A DNA stretch of 64,000 bases from Molanna angustata (Eukaryota > Arthropoda > Insecta > Trichoptera > Molannidae). The notes beneath the pieces were generated by a model. That model was not told the DNA's origin. It made no database searches and was given only the letters and a program-made list of their open reading frames with translations. This document shows, in pieces, positions 32,203 to 43,557 of the stretch. Both the position numbers and the translations under genes were made by a program. The DNA is taken from positions 20,299,215 to 20,363,214 of the forward strand of contig OY754984.1 in NCBI GenBank assembly GCA_963576475.1, written 5' to 3'. Within the stretch, counting starts at the first letter, position 1. Every line of letters begins with the position of its first letter.

Positions 32203-32866
32203 GAGGGCGCCTGCTGCCAACGTACCTATTTTTCAATTTGATATACCATCATTATTACTAATCAAATCGTCTTGAAAAAATAACAGATAGTTTGGGTGTT
32301 AATTAAGGAAAATATTCATTACATACATACATACCATCAAGCCATGTCCCTTGTGGGGTAGGCAGAGAGAACCGAACGCCACATCTTTCTATCCTGGCAC
32401 GCATCCCTCGCCTCATCCACATTCATGTATCGTCTCATACATGTTCGTCTATTGCTCACACTTCCAACATTTCCGTCTTTCAAAATTTCGTTCACATGGT
32501 CGTGCCATCCCTTTTTTGGGCGTCCCCGACCTCTCATTCCATTCGTGTCCGCAATGTATATTTTCTTCGTCAGGCGCTCCTCATTCATTCTCCCCATGTG
32601 ACCAAACCATCTCAATTCATTATCTTTTTGATAATCTTCTGTAAGTATTAATTATTACAGAAAAATAATGACATATCCCGATTTCCAACGTTTATCTTAT
32701 ATTTTTAATAAACTATAAGGCATAAGGGAATATATATTTTTTTAAATTAAAGAAGACAAAAATATCTGGAAAAATATGTCGTGACATTTGCATTAATGCT
32801 TTAGGTTTAGTAAAGAAACCTAAAAAACATCTTTTTTCCATTCAGCGCCATTGCGAAATAAATTCG
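32203..32866. mobile_element. piggyBac-type MITE, copy B, interrupted by a LINE
   Basis: Preceded by TTAA (32199-32202), then GAGGGCGCCTGCTGCCAACG as in copies A and C. The left part runs to about 32325. A minus-strand LINE X 3' end occupies about 32326-32640. MITE sequence then resumes ('GACATATCCCGATTTCCAAC', 'GGAAAAATATGTCGTGAC', 'TTCAGCGCCATTGCG') to about 32866, where homology stops without a right end. Confidence 0.8.
32326..32640 (-). pseudogene. LINE family X, 3' part nested in MITE
   Basis: The minus-strand frame (32337-32615) reads MRWFGHMGRMNEERLTKKIY, GRGRPKKGWHDHVNEILKDG, DEARDACQDRKMWRSVL and SAYPTRDMA. It has the same C-terminus as 24540-25215 and no frameshift. The 3' end lies at the ACATACATACATACC stretch (32325-32336). 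It inserted into the piggyBac-type MITE, so it is younger than that MITE copy. Confidence 0.85.
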
Positions 32867-33783
32867 TTGCTGTCGTATGAAATAGAGCTTAAAATCGAGA
32901 TCAACTGAACTATGATTCAAATATTTTTATAAATTTAATACATTTTCAATTGAACGTGGTATAAGACATTAAACCGGATTGATTTAACCACGATTCAAGG
33001 ATTTTTTATAAATAAAACCTTTTATTTTTTTTTTTTTAATTTCAGTTTAAATTTCCAGTAGCGAGTTGAGACAAATTCACCCTACAGAGAATGCTTTTTG
33101 CCTTGGTGGTTGAATCATAATTTGGTTGAATTTGTTAAAATAACAAAAAATTGAATTGAATTTAACATTGTTAGACAATGTTTTGAATTATCGAATGTTC
33201 ACACGGAGTGTCTTTTACTTATTTAATGATGTAGGTACGCGTATATATTATACCAAATAAGTACCTATATAATATATTTTTCACCTTGACTCGTATACCT
33301 AAGTATACCCTTCAAAACGAACAAATAAATACAAGGAACTCAAAAATAATAAGGTCGTCGTAATGTTTACGTAAAGAAATAATTAATATACATATCTACA
33401 TTTACCTTATTAACAGTCAGGTGTTCTTTGTGAATATTATTTGTAAGCTATTTTAAACTAACAAATTGTCATTTTATTTGTAATACATAGTTGTGTTTAA
33501 TTAACATTAGTAGGTATTATATTTTTTATTTTTATTGATTTTACGTTTTTTACTACAACAACGGGTATATAGAAAAAAAAATATACATCGATACCTGAGT
33601 TTGAAAAGGCAACAAGTCCAAAAATCATTTTAAGTTAGTGCTACCACGGAAATCAGAATAAATAATACTGTGTTTTTTTGTTTATTATTTTATTTTTATT
33701 TTATTCGGAAACAACAGCTTTTCTACAAAATACATCATAATATAATTTTTGACACACGCGCACTTAAATCATAAACGTATTTT
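32867..33783. other. unassigned AT-rich DNA
   Basis: No supported feature is seen; a homopolymer T stretch lies at about 33026-33040. Confidence 0.5.
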
Positions 33784-33976
33784 AGATGGTCGATGGCAGA
33801 GCGGTTAGCGCGCTGGTCTAGTAATCCAGTGGTCGTGAGTTCGAATCCTGCCTCGACAGATTTCGCTTACCTATAGCATAAGCATTTATGCTTATTTTAG
33901 GGAATGTACGAATATGTATATGTACTTATATAATTAACAATGATATATTCATTTTTTTCAAAAAAAAAAAAAATAA
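33784..33976 (+). mobile_element. SINE family A, near full-length
   Basis: Head 'GTCGATGGCAGAGCGGTTAG' (A box) and 'CGTGAGTTCGAATCCTGCC' (B box). Body 'CACCTATAGC'-like with 'CATTTATGCTTATTTTAGGG', then an A-run at 33960-33973. No clear target duplication was seen. Confidence 0.9.
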
Positions 33977-34140
33977 TTGTAGCCTGCTTCAGAACAGGTT
34001 TTTAACCTAGTGAAGCAGTTTACGTTCCGCATCTAGTTCTTGAGTATTGTATATAAAATTTGTATATTGTATATATTATTGCATACAATATACAAATTAA
34101 TTATTGTATATTGTATACAATATACAATATAAAAATTGTT
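33977..34140. repeat. LINE 3' end scrap and AT palindromes
   Basis: 33981-34025 matches the LINE tail 'CAGAACAGGTTTTTAACCTA'. 34060-34135 is built from repeats of 'TTGTATATTGTATA' and its complement, which can form several alternative hairpins. No gene is present. Confidence 0.5.
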
Positions 34141-34199
34141 CCATAACACAAAAGGGCGATAGCACGTGTAGAGAAATTTTATACAAAATTTGTGAAATT

Positions 34200-34375
34200 T
34201 ACCTCATACATTGACCAATGATGTTCTGGTAGACAACTCGAAATCTACGAAAAAGGGAAAAATCTACATAACATGGGTATTCGGGCACCCCCAGGGGTGC
34301 TCTGCCTCCAGACTTAATCTTGACCGTCCTTTTGGGACACCCTGTATAGTATTCGTACAGGGTGGACAAGAAATG
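34200..34375. mobile_element. fragments of DNA-transposon ends
   Basis: Contains 'GGGCACCCCCAGGGGTGC', a perfect hairpin, and 'TTGGGACACCCTGTA' followed 9 nt later by 'TACAGGGTGGACAAG'. The 'ACAGGGTG(T/G)(C/A)C' motif is the outer end of several insect DNA transposons. The two ends face away from each other, suggesting two abutting truncated copies. No transposase is visible. Confidence 0.4.
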
Positions 34376-35934
34376 AGCGTGACAGGTAGAAATGGATGGC
34401 ATACGTATAAGAAATGGTCTACGTCAACCAGTTGAGGGAAGACTTGCAAAGAATTGTGATTGTATTAATACCGTGATTGTATAATTACCTAATACCGTGG
34501 ATCTGTTCTTTTAAATACAGACGAGTTATGTTATAGCCCCTCTCTTACGTGACGATGATAACAGAGTGGAAGCACTATTCTGAAGCGGTGCCTCAGCAAA
34601 CTCAAGATAAGAATTGTAATGTGCTAGTGATGTTAAAAACCTCATTAATCCTTATTAGTTTTATATTGCGTGATTATTTAGACTTTGGTTGATAGCGGCA
34701 CCATCTTCGTTCATTATTTCGCTTGAAACTTTCTTCATTTTTTTTTTGTGTGACGTCCTTTTGCAAGGTTGCCTCAATGTGACACGAGTTTGATTCGGAC
34801 GTGTCAAATTTGTCAAACACACACTAAATGTTATTTATGCTCACTTCTATTGAAACTGCATCGTTTACATTTGGATGCACTTTTTACCAAGATGCACCGA
34901 GGAAAAATATAAATAAAATGAAATGTGACACATGTCGGATGCTGGATACGTCCGTGGAGATGAAACTTAACACCTAGTGACGTCGACAGCATCGCTGACG
35001 TCAAAGTTCTTGTTTATTTCCAAAGTTCATCTCTCGGAACGACCGTTAACATAATATATTATGTAACCTACCTATAGTTGTAACTCAGGAGATGATCGGA
35101 ATAAATAATTATCTGTTTATTCCATCACTACGGTATCCCACAATGCGGGGTAACTGGGGACAGGTGTGAGTGTGTGCATAACCGTATGTGTGTGCCAGGG
35201 GCGTGCCTAGAACCTTCAAACTACGCAAACCGTGAAGGGACATTGAGAAATATCGAATATTTTTTTAGAATAAGTTTATCGTTGTTCATTTCAGTGGCCA
35301 TGAAAAATATTTTTCAATCACATACCAAAATAATATTTAGATTTTGTGGCCATGACAAGGATCGTACCTCCGATTTTCAAATTTTTTAGCATGGGTTTAA
35401 TAAACCTGTGATTATATATTTTTATGTTTTTCTATACATGTTTTTATATTTATAGGCAAGCCAAGGTTATCGGCTTCTATAAGCTATTTCGCTACTGCAC
35501 ACAGTGTGCCATTTCGCCGTTGTGAAATGGCAGATTGACCGATTTGTTGTACGTTCCTCGAAGCAATACCAATTCTAATCAGATGGGCCTTCTATATATC
35601 TAGCAATATGTACGTGAACATACACTTCATCAATTTATTAGTAGGTATATAATTAACCTATAAAATGTTATTATAATTTATTTTATATTCTTGGGATATT
35701 GTTATTATTGACAATTCTCATTTTCAACGACTTTTTCCTTAAGATAAGTTTGATTCACACCGAGGACAATAATGTTTTCGTTAACACTTTGCTTTTATGC
35801 TCGATTCTCTCTGTATTGATTACGTTTTAATACACACGTAAATCATATCTTAAATTTAAACGCACAGACATTTTCTATGACTCCTTAGAAACTTTAAAAT
35901 GTTTTTCAACCCAGTTCCCTAACTCCTTACTTTA
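34376..35934. other. unassigned interval
   Basis: No recognised gene or repeat family over about 1.5 kb. Confidence 0.45.
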
Positions 35935-36090
35935 CTCAGCCTCTTCTTGAGTCCAGTATTGGACAAAGGCCTCCCGCTTGGACTTCCACTGGTCGCTATC
36001 CTGTGCCATTCTTCGCCATTCAGGACCTGCCACTTTTTTTATGTCATCAGACCATCTGGTCTGGGCCTTCCCACGCTTCTGCTTCCCTAA
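35935..36090 (-). pseudogene. LINE C-terminal fragment (RTE-like)
   Basis: The minus strand, with frameshifts, gives pieces equivalent to 'RWSDDIKK', 'GPEW.RMAQD' and a final 'VQYWTQEEAE' type end before a GAAGAAGA stretch. This is the usual C-terminus of RTE-like insect LINEs. It is very short and inactive. Confidence 0.6.
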
Positions 36091-36889
36091 CTCCTTCATT
36101 CACACCTCTTTTTCCACATTTTATTCTCATTATGTAAGTTTTTTTAACATTATTATTGTTAATCTTTTACCCAGTGCTCAGCATACTTGTTTAAATATTT
36201 TTATTTCATTTTTGTTAATCAGAAGAAATCATTATTTATATCACTAGCTATGTGTAGCCATGATCCAATTTGTCTGGTTCCCCTTACTAAGGGTTACGAA
36301 GGTCAGATGGCAGTCGCTTCAATGTAATAACCAGACTCGCCAATTCCAGGATCATGATCAAAGCGTACCCCGATAGAAACGGGACAAAAGCGCTAAGGGG
36401 AAAGATAGAAGAAATCATTATTGACTTGTCCTTATTTTAATGGCACAATATGTAATCACACAATTTACAAAGCTGTAATTTTCTGAAATGAAATAAATAA
36501 ATAAATAACAACATTAGCCTGTTCCACCGTTTCTAACTGTAGTTTTCATCAAAATTCTTGAGCCATTTCGACGTAGAGGGGGGGCGATTTGCGCATATAG
36601 CACTGGCTCAAGTTGTTTTACGATTATAATAACTACAACCCAACATCAAAAGGAAAAAAAGAAGATAGATAGATTTTTATTTTTCTAACAACTTTTTCCT
36701 TAAAATCAGTTTTATTCATTCCAAGAACAATATTGTTTTCGTCTATTCTTTGTTCGTAAAACCGTTCAATGCTCTCTGTATTGATTTCTTTCATACATAG
36801 ATAAATCACAAAAACATTAACCTATAAATTTAAATTGAATTCACAACGAATAGTCCTTAGCGCTTTTGTTAGACACAGCAAATTTAACC
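36091..36889. other. unassigned interval
   Basis: No gene. A duplication-like pair exists between about 35700-35840 and 36680-36790: 'CAACTTTTTCCTTAA', 'ACAATATTGTTTTCG' and 'CTCTGTATTGAT' recur. Confidence 0.45.
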
Positions 36890-37050
36890 ATCTTTTCTTC
36901 TTCGTGTGGGGGACCTGACGTTGATATCACTTGGGAGAAACTCTATCCGGTTGTACGAAATATGTCCATAGTCTAATTCCGGTCCATTCACGATGTTTCG
37001 GAGCCAGGATAGCTGCTTCTGTCCGACTCCTGTAAGGCCCTTGATCTTCC
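36890..37050 (-). pseudogene. LINE C-terminal fragment
   Basis: The minus-strand reading KIKGLTGVGQKQLSWLRNI, followed by degenerate residues and an RRRK-type end, matches the 'SWLRN' C-terminal class also seen at 20955-21130. Truncated and decayed. Confidence 0.6.
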
Positions 37051-37504
37051 CCTTTTTTTAATTTTACCATAAAACTGAAATGATTGTACATTAACCTGAT
37101 ACACTATTTATCTTTTAATAGAATAGCGTTTGTCTATAGTGTGTTTGTCGCATTACAAGATAGTTAATATAGTGTCCGCCTGTCACAAAGTCGTCGTAGT
37201 GTGAACCGAACAAGTGTAGTGTTTATTTTTTTCATCCATACCTCTATTCATTCATTCATCTGATACCGGAACACTTAAATACCGTAACGACCGCAAATTC
37301 CTCGACTTGTAGTGTCGCTGGTATAAAAATGTATTCAGTACAGAGGCGATGTATTTTATTTTGCCTTGTAGTTTCAATTCGATAATCGTGGATTTCTAAA
37401 TGGCAGATGTTTTAAACGCTAACTCTAAATAAATTTATTTAGTTATGCACTGAAAGGAATTTTAAAAAACAAAATAATCTCTATGTCGAGCAACGAGAAA
37501 TAAA
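37051..37504. other. unassigned interval
   Basis: No supported feature is seen. Confidence 0.45.
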
Positions 37505-37705
37505 AGGACTCAAACACTTCCTTGCACCCTGCCCAAGTGGCGAGTTTATTGCCATGTGCCAATTTCTTCCAACTAACCAGTGTTTCCAGCCCAGAGAAGC
37601 GAGAATTGCGTGAGAAATTAATTTAAATAGATTTCTCCTCTGCTGGGGATCGATCCCAGGATGCCCGCACATAAGCCAAACGGCTTTCTAACTGCCGCGG
37701 CGCAT
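37505..37705 (-). mobile_element. SINE family C, copy with tRNA-like head
   Basis: On the minus strand it begins 'CCGCGGCAGTTAGAAAGCCG', an A-box-like segment. A B box 'GGGATCGATCCCCAGC' follows, and then the body 'CTCTGGGCTGGAAACACTGG', 'GGCAATAAACTCGCCACTTG' and 'GGTGCAAGGAAGTGTTTG'. The head-to-B-box spacing fits a tRNA origin. The best-preserved copy of family C. Confidence 0.75.
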
Positions 37706-37714
37706 ACCTATTTA

Positions 37715-38105
37715 CTTACTTACTTTACGAGTCAGAGTACTTCACCACTAGGCCTTCCCACTCCAGAATACAGTCACATCGTCCTTTGCGTCGCATCTCA
37801 CTGGCATATCTTGACAGATGAGGAGGTGTTCGTCAGTTTATATCTCGCCGCAATTGCAGGAAACATCCTCTTCTACCCTTATACCCCACCTTAGCATGTT
37901 CTCTTTGCATCTGGTGACACCGACGCGTAATCTATTAAGTGTCTTCCATGTCAGGTAGGGTAGTTGGTGTCCCGGTCCCAAACTTTCCGATAGGTCGACC
38001 TGATCTCCACAGTATTGCGCTTGCCAAAGATCTTTCCTTGATTTCGTGAGAAAAATTAGATTGATGTGTCCGTGTAGATTGCAAATGCGATTTTTAAAAA
38101 AATGT
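37715..38105 (-). pseudogene. LINE C-terminal end with Cys-rich motif
   Basis: The minus-strand frame (to 37838) reads SRKDLWQAQYCGDQVD, TWKTLNRLRVGVTRCKENML and RWGIRVEEDVSCNCGEI. The frame then breaks and continues as 'DEHLLICQDMPVRC'-like residues to about 37730. 'LNRLR.GV..CK.....WG......C.CG' followed by 'H.L.C' is the RNase-H-distal zinc-knuckle-like tail of several insect LINEs. Decayed and 5' truncated. Confidence 0.75.
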
Positions 38106-38174
38106 ATCATTAGCGATCATATTCATCATCTAGATTACGTAGACGGCTACGCAGTTTTTTTTATAATAGCAACA

Positions 38175-38340
38175 CAATTTCATGTTAAAAGTAACCATAT
38201 TATTGTGACTACTAAACATTTGGTTACTCCAACCTAATGTTTTGTGCACACATCCAAAATATACAGTTTGTTATATAATAGCTAAACTTCTACAAACAAT
38301 TAGTTAAAATATCGCTAGCCAAACAGTTACAACGAATTAA
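38175..38340 (+). repeat. repeat family F, copy 2
   Basis: Shares 'TGTGACTACTAAACATTTGG', 'TGTGCACACATCCAAAATA' and 'AGCTAAACTTCTACAA' with copy 1 (19360) and copy 3 (56240). Confidence 0.55.
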
Positions 38341-39565
38341 TTTGAATTGATTCGTGGGTATTGCTCTGATAAAACGGATATATCAGTCTGTATGAGAGTC
38401 TTGGTACAAGAAACTGTACATGTCAAAGAAAGCAAGACAGTTCAGACCCAAAAATGTTTTATGAAGAATCATTGAATCAAAAGTGTTTCTATATTGTGTT
38501 GACTATTTTTAGATGTATCACTAATTGTATTTAAAAAGATAAAATAACCGTTCGTTAATGACGAGTTGTATTCGATCATACCCATTAAGAAAGTATTACA
38601 ACCTCATTTGGCCATACGTCAATATGTAACAAAATCTCTTGCAGAGTTGTGGTCGAAATCGAGTAACGATTAAAAATTGTGAATTCTTCCTTATTTGCGA
38701 CCTTCTGTTGTTTGGTATGCATGTACATCCGAATTGATGAATTTCGCAATATTAATAATTGCATATTTCAGCGAAACTGTTGAATTTTATCCATCCGCAT
38801 TGCATTCTCCGCAATTCTTGGGAGACGTTTTCATGGACAAGATAATTTGCGCAACAAAGTTCCGTATTTTATTGCCAGTCATGTTGTTGATGATGTTGTT
38901 TACATCTAACTTTCCTTCCCGTTTATCTCGTGATGATCCCGCTTCAGCTGCTGTACCAACAATATCCTTTGTTCTATTTTTATCTTCGCCAGTCAAACAT
39001 GCAGCATCTAAATATACATTCGGTGCCTTTTGAACATGTAACCTTCAATAATCAACTTGAAGCCGTGGAACTTTAATAAAACTCGGGATAAAAGGACAGT
39101 TGGTGTAATGAATATTTATGTTTCACATAGATACGTTAAATAGTGATAGTGCTTGGAAGTGAACTGATTACTTGTATTTGTTGGAAGTCTTAATCGTGGA
39201 ATTTTAATTTCACTTAAAATAATGATCTCTGTGGATGATTTGATTTTTATCACCTTCAATAAAACAAAAAAGGAACTATCGATCATCAGCTTGTCTGTGT
39301 CAAGAGGTGAACACATAGGCCTCTCTCTTCATCCGCTTCTTCCTGGGCTCATCGCTTCCGCTCAGGATAAAAAGACAGTCGATTTAATTAATAATTTTAT
39401 TCTGTTGTGGAGTTTTGATCGTGGTTCCTTTTGAATATATCGCAATATAAAATATTCAGCATAAAGCATTGTAACTATATAAAACTTTAGATTCAAGAAA
39501 CGGTGTTGTAATGAAATCCATGATCTAATTTTCATATTGGCCTTAGTTCTTTGTCAATTACATAG
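38341..39565. other. unassigned interval
   Basis: A 112-codon + strand frame at 38695-39033 is somewhat less AT-rich than its surroundings but shows no motif I recognise, and an overlapping minus-strand frame of 69 codons covers the same segment. I leave it uncalled. Confidence 0.35.
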
Positions 39566-39567
39566 AA

Positions 39568-39745
39568 GTGTACAAAGGCGAGTTTATTGCTACAAGACAA
39601 TCTCTTTCCATTATCAAGATAAACCCTAATATTAATTCCGAATAAGTGTGTGATTTTTTCAAATCAACAGCAAAAGAAAGAAACAAATACTTTATTTTCT
39701 TCTGCTCGAAATTGAACAAGGACAAAACATTAGACCTTTTCAATA
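39568..39745 (-). mobile_element. SINE family C, degraded copy
   Basis: Retains 'GGCGAGTTTATTGC', 'TTCTTCTGCTCGAAATTGAA' and 'CAAGGACAA' at the spacings of family C. The head is barely recognisable. Confidence 0.5.
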
Positions 39746-40387
39746 TGTCTGTACAGGAGATTCTTTATGTATGGTTTTCATTTCATCTCCTTTGACGTGT
39801 TTTTCTTTTATTTCGCAAATGTTTTGAAAATCGTGGTTCAGATAATGTATCCATCCACGCAAAAGAATAATGGCGTCAGAGTTTCTTTAAGATATATTTT
39901 ATTATTTAATTACAAATTTTCAAACTCGGGTTCTCCTTTGTTTACTTTTTCAATATCATCAAGTGCTTTTGATTAAATTTCTTTCGAGGATATTTAATGT
40001 TCAAATTTTTTGTGGATATTTCTTTAGGATCGCGTGTTTTCAACGCTTGTATACTAAACCATCTTTCAAAGCTATCAATCATTTGCTATTGAGAATATTG
40101 TTACAATGTACACCTGCCTCTTTTGTAACAGTTTAGTCTAGTGCGTATTGCATACATTATTGTCTGACATGTATCGATCTGGGCTATTATTATTGAGTTA
40201 CATATTTGTTGACCAAGTTGATTCAAGTTGACCTGACATAAGTTCATAATTTATTCATGTTAAGTATATTCTAAGTCATTAAAATATGAGATGTAAATAT
40301 GGTTTGATGCTAGACACGGTGTAATTGAAATTATTTTTTAATTTATAGAAAACACATTTGCAAATGTTGAAATAAATTATTATACAA
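39746..40387. other. unassigned AT-rich DNA
   Basis: No supported feature is seen. Confidence 0.45.
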
Positions 40388-40840
40388 CTCGTTGCATGTA
40401 ATACATGAGATCCAACTGTCGATGGCGATAGTATGCATAATTGAAGAATACGTACCAAACTATAAACACATAAACACAAATTATAGGTATATATGTCAGG
40501 ATAGGATAGTATGGAGGTCAGTCTATTTTTTCTACCCGGAATATAAAAACAGCATGATGTATGTTTGTAGATTAAGTAGGTATCAAAATATTGAGTGAGA
40601 TATTGTGTAGTGTATACTGACTCACAAATTGTATGAAACGATGTCGTCACTAAATTCAATTTATATCAAAACTGTAAGAAAAGTTTGAGACGAACTACTA
40701 CAATTTTTCATAGCAAATTAAATTATCTAGTTGGGGTGTTTCGGCTTTTTTCGATATTTTTAAAAACTTGCTTATCTTGGCTTGATACTTTGTCGATATG
40801 TTAAGAGAAATAAACTCTCTTGAACAAATCGACAGTTGGA
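40388..40840 (-). mobile_element. Helitron-like non-autonomous element H, internally deleted
   Basis: On the minus strand it begins TCCAACTGTCGATTTGTTC (next to A) and ends with a CATGTATTACATG hairpin followed by CAACGAG (next to T). The conserved 3' region includes 'AAGCCGAAACACCCCAACTA' and 'CAACTGTCGATAGCGATAG'-like subterminal sequence. Relative to the copies at 51303 and 52468 it lacks about 550 bp of the interior. There is no target duplication. Confidence 0.75.
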
Positions 40841-41596
40841 TAACTATGGATTTCAACAATATCAACGCCATTTTAATAACGTAAATTAAAAATAATATCA
40901 AGTTTGAAAAATGTAACCAATAATTGACAACTTTTTCCGTTTTGTTTCTAGAACACAAGTTTTATTATTGATACAATGGGTTTGGCCTAGACCTATTATG
41001 AGTAGACAACATAATATTATGTTGTCTATATCTAAATTCCACGCGACTCACTTCTTTGGCTATTTTAAATTTCTTAATTAATTACTGCGTGGTCTATTTT
41101 TACAGATCATTTTCCACGTGATTTGGAATTTTGCCTGGCCACTTTATGTTTTTGTCTTGCACCTATTCGCAATTGACGTGTGATGGCGTTTCATAGGTAT
41201 CTACAAGACTCACCTTATTGTTCCGTTTTGCTAACTCATTCATAACTGTTGTTTTCTGGCGAAATAATCTCACTAGCTTGTGTTGGTTCTCGTGACGGTG
41301 GCGAGTCATTAGGACACTGGTCTATGTCCATATTGTGTCTTATGTTCTCATAGTACACTTGCTTCGGCAGTATTTGTACTACGTTCCCATAACTCGTTGT
41401 ATTGCTTCTGCTCTATGAATCCATTGGTCTGTTTTATAAATACTTTTATTATTATTAGGTAAGTAAAAAAATATTTTTAGATAATGTCGTGGACTTATTG
41501 TTCGTAGACAATTTCTGCCATTCAACCACACTAGTAAATGCACTATTTAGCAAGTAATTAAAAAAGAGTTCAGGTGATTAATTTATTTTTAATATA
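40841..41596. other. unassigned interval
   Basis: Nothing recognised, apart from a small palindrome at about 41005-41025 (GACAACATAATATTATGTTG). Confidence 0.45.
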
Positions 41597-41870
41597 GTCT
41601 CTGCCCTTTTTTCAATCCAAATTTTAATGTCTCGCTCAAATATTTTCAAGTTACTGTTTTGTCTAAGTGTTAAAGGTAGTTCGTTGTATAATTTGACTCC
41701 AAAATACAGGAAATTTCATTGTCCAAAAGTTGTCTTGAGTCTAGGTATTAGGAGTTTAGCCTGTTCGGTCTGTCTAGTTGGTCTAGATGTTTGCGTAGAG
41801 TCAAGTTTGTCCATGTTTTTATATATGTATGTACAAGCGTTCTTTGCGTATAATTGTGATATAAAGTAAA
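41597..41870 (-). pseudogene. LINE C-terminal fragment
   Basis: The minus-strand reading YFGVKLYNELPLTLRQNS, then NLKIFERDIKIWIEKRAETI, is a typical LINE protein C-terminus ('..G.KLYN.LP..L.....L..F...I..W'). Upstream residues are degraded. Truncated, no catalytic part. Confidence 0.7.
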
Positions 41871-42320
41871 ATCAATTAATAAATAGTTGTTAGGCTATTC
41901 ATAGAAAGTAATGTTGTTTTTAGGTATCTATAAAGTGCAATATCTCGGTCAGTAATGCAGCAATACCAGCCACACAGTAGACGAGTAGACCATCGAATAT
42001 CTCACTGTGAGCAAAAAGTCCAGCCTGTGTTGCGTGTGTTGCATAACCAAGAAACGATTGTCTGTCTCTGGCGCCGTACAAATAATTATGTAGGTAATAT
42101 TACACACTGAACTGAACACCGCATTTTTACACTCGGGTGACTCTACATTTTGCAATGTTGAAGTAGATCTGTACCTACCTATATGCACCCACTGTGTAGT
42201 TTGTGATGGCACCCAACTATAGTAATTATTATGGTTTGACTGTTTTTTTTTTCCTTTTATGAATGTAATACCGATGGGATTGACGAGGTTAAGAATGGCA
42301 GGAGATGCACGAAAGCAGTA
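41871..42320. other. unassigned interval
   Basis: No supported feature is seen. Confidence 0.45.
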
Positions 42321-42322
42321 AT

Positions 42323-42792
42323 CAGGGGGGCAAGTCTGATCAACCGGCGAATCAAATCAAAACCCTCACGATTACCTATATCATGGATATAATTATTTTA
42401 TGGAGTTCTATAAATATCGTAAGATGTTATAGAACTCTATATTTATTTATTTACACAATATACGGCATAAGCCATTTACTTGTTACAATACTAATAATTA
42501 ATTACAAACAAACATAAAAATATTGAAACAAATAAATATATAGAAACATAAAAATATAGATTCAGATAAAAATAGACAAAAAAGAATTAAATAATTAGAT
42601 TATTTGATAATTATATCCATAATATTATGGGTAATCACGAGGGTTTTGATTACCCATTATATCATGGATATAATTATCATATAGAGTTGTATAATATCTT
42701 TATATATTATAGAACTCCATATGATAATTATATCCATGATATGGGTAATCATGAGCGTTTTGATTTCATTGTTTTAGGACTTACACCCCAGA
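42323..42792. mobile_element. MITE family D, copy 3, with insertion and core duplication
   Basis: The left end is CAGGGGGGCAAGTCTGATC; the right end is degraded at about 42792. The core palindrome ('ATTACCTATATCATGGAT', 'GATAATTATATCCATGATAT') is present twice, once split by an AT-rich segment (about 42438-42600). That segment resembles a minus-strand LINE 3' UTR (TTTATTTATTTACACAATA). The central hairpin 'AGAGTT(C/G)T' recurs in both core copies. Confidence 0.75.
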
Positions 42793-42999
42793 CTCTCCTT
42801 GTCCTTACCGTATCCTTTTTTTGCTATGAAGTATTTTCATTTTTATTAATTGTTATCCTAGTGTAGTATACATTTTCTTTGTTTTTTTTATATTCATTTT
42901 TTGTTGATGTACATATAAAATTTTGTCATATTTTGTAATCTAGTTGTTTGGGAGAAATTTATTTATTTTTTAGAAAAATCAACTGTGACCGAATAATGG

Positions 43000-43185
43000 G
43001 CATTTATATAAGGGTAATGGAATGGAGACCTCGCGAATATAAAAGAAGTAGAGCCTCCCCGCGGTGGTCTGATTATATAAAAAGAATGGCTGGTGATTGG
43101 ATGCAGAAGGCTCAAGACAGAGATATGAGGGAGGTCAACAGTGGACAGAAATGGCTTTCAGACAAAATAATATTTCACAATATAT
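43000..43185 (+). pseudogene. RTE-like LINE C-terminal end
   Basis: The + strand frame reads VMEWRPREYKRSRASPRWSD, YIKRMAGDWMQKAQDRDMRE and VNSGQKWLS. This corresponds to the C-terminal tail of the same family as 17222-18001 (there on the minus strand). The stop is at 43185-43187. Only about 50 residues remain. Confidence 0.75.
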
Positions 43186-43557
43186 GATGATTATATATTT
43201 ATAACAGAAAATAAAAATCAATATTAAGATAAACAAACTTATCCGCCGAATCATTAAATGATATTAAAGAAACTTCCTTTAATTAAGAGGGCATATAACA
43301 CTAAGCACCCCAATTTGAAATCATATTTCTCAAATATGTTATAGGGAAATGTTTATTTGATAATTTATATTATTGATTAATTTATAGAATAATTTATAAG
43401 AAGGGTGCGTGTTCAAAGGACTTAATTAAAACTCATCTCTCTATAATAGATACACTACAAACAATTGGGTGCAACTGATAATTCATGCAATAAAAGATTG
43501 TACTTACTCTGATATAGGTTTATTAAGAACGATGATTTACACAGTATAATTTATTAA
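43186..43557. other. unassigned interval
   Basis: Nothing supported is seen. Confidence 0.4.

Noticed and set aside
34199..34449. Three overlapping frames
   Set aside because: They fall on hairpin-forming transposon ends and lack motifs.
38695..39033. 112-codon frame as a possible gene
   Set aside because: No motif, no splice or promoter context, and an overlapping antisense frame; indistinguishable from chance.
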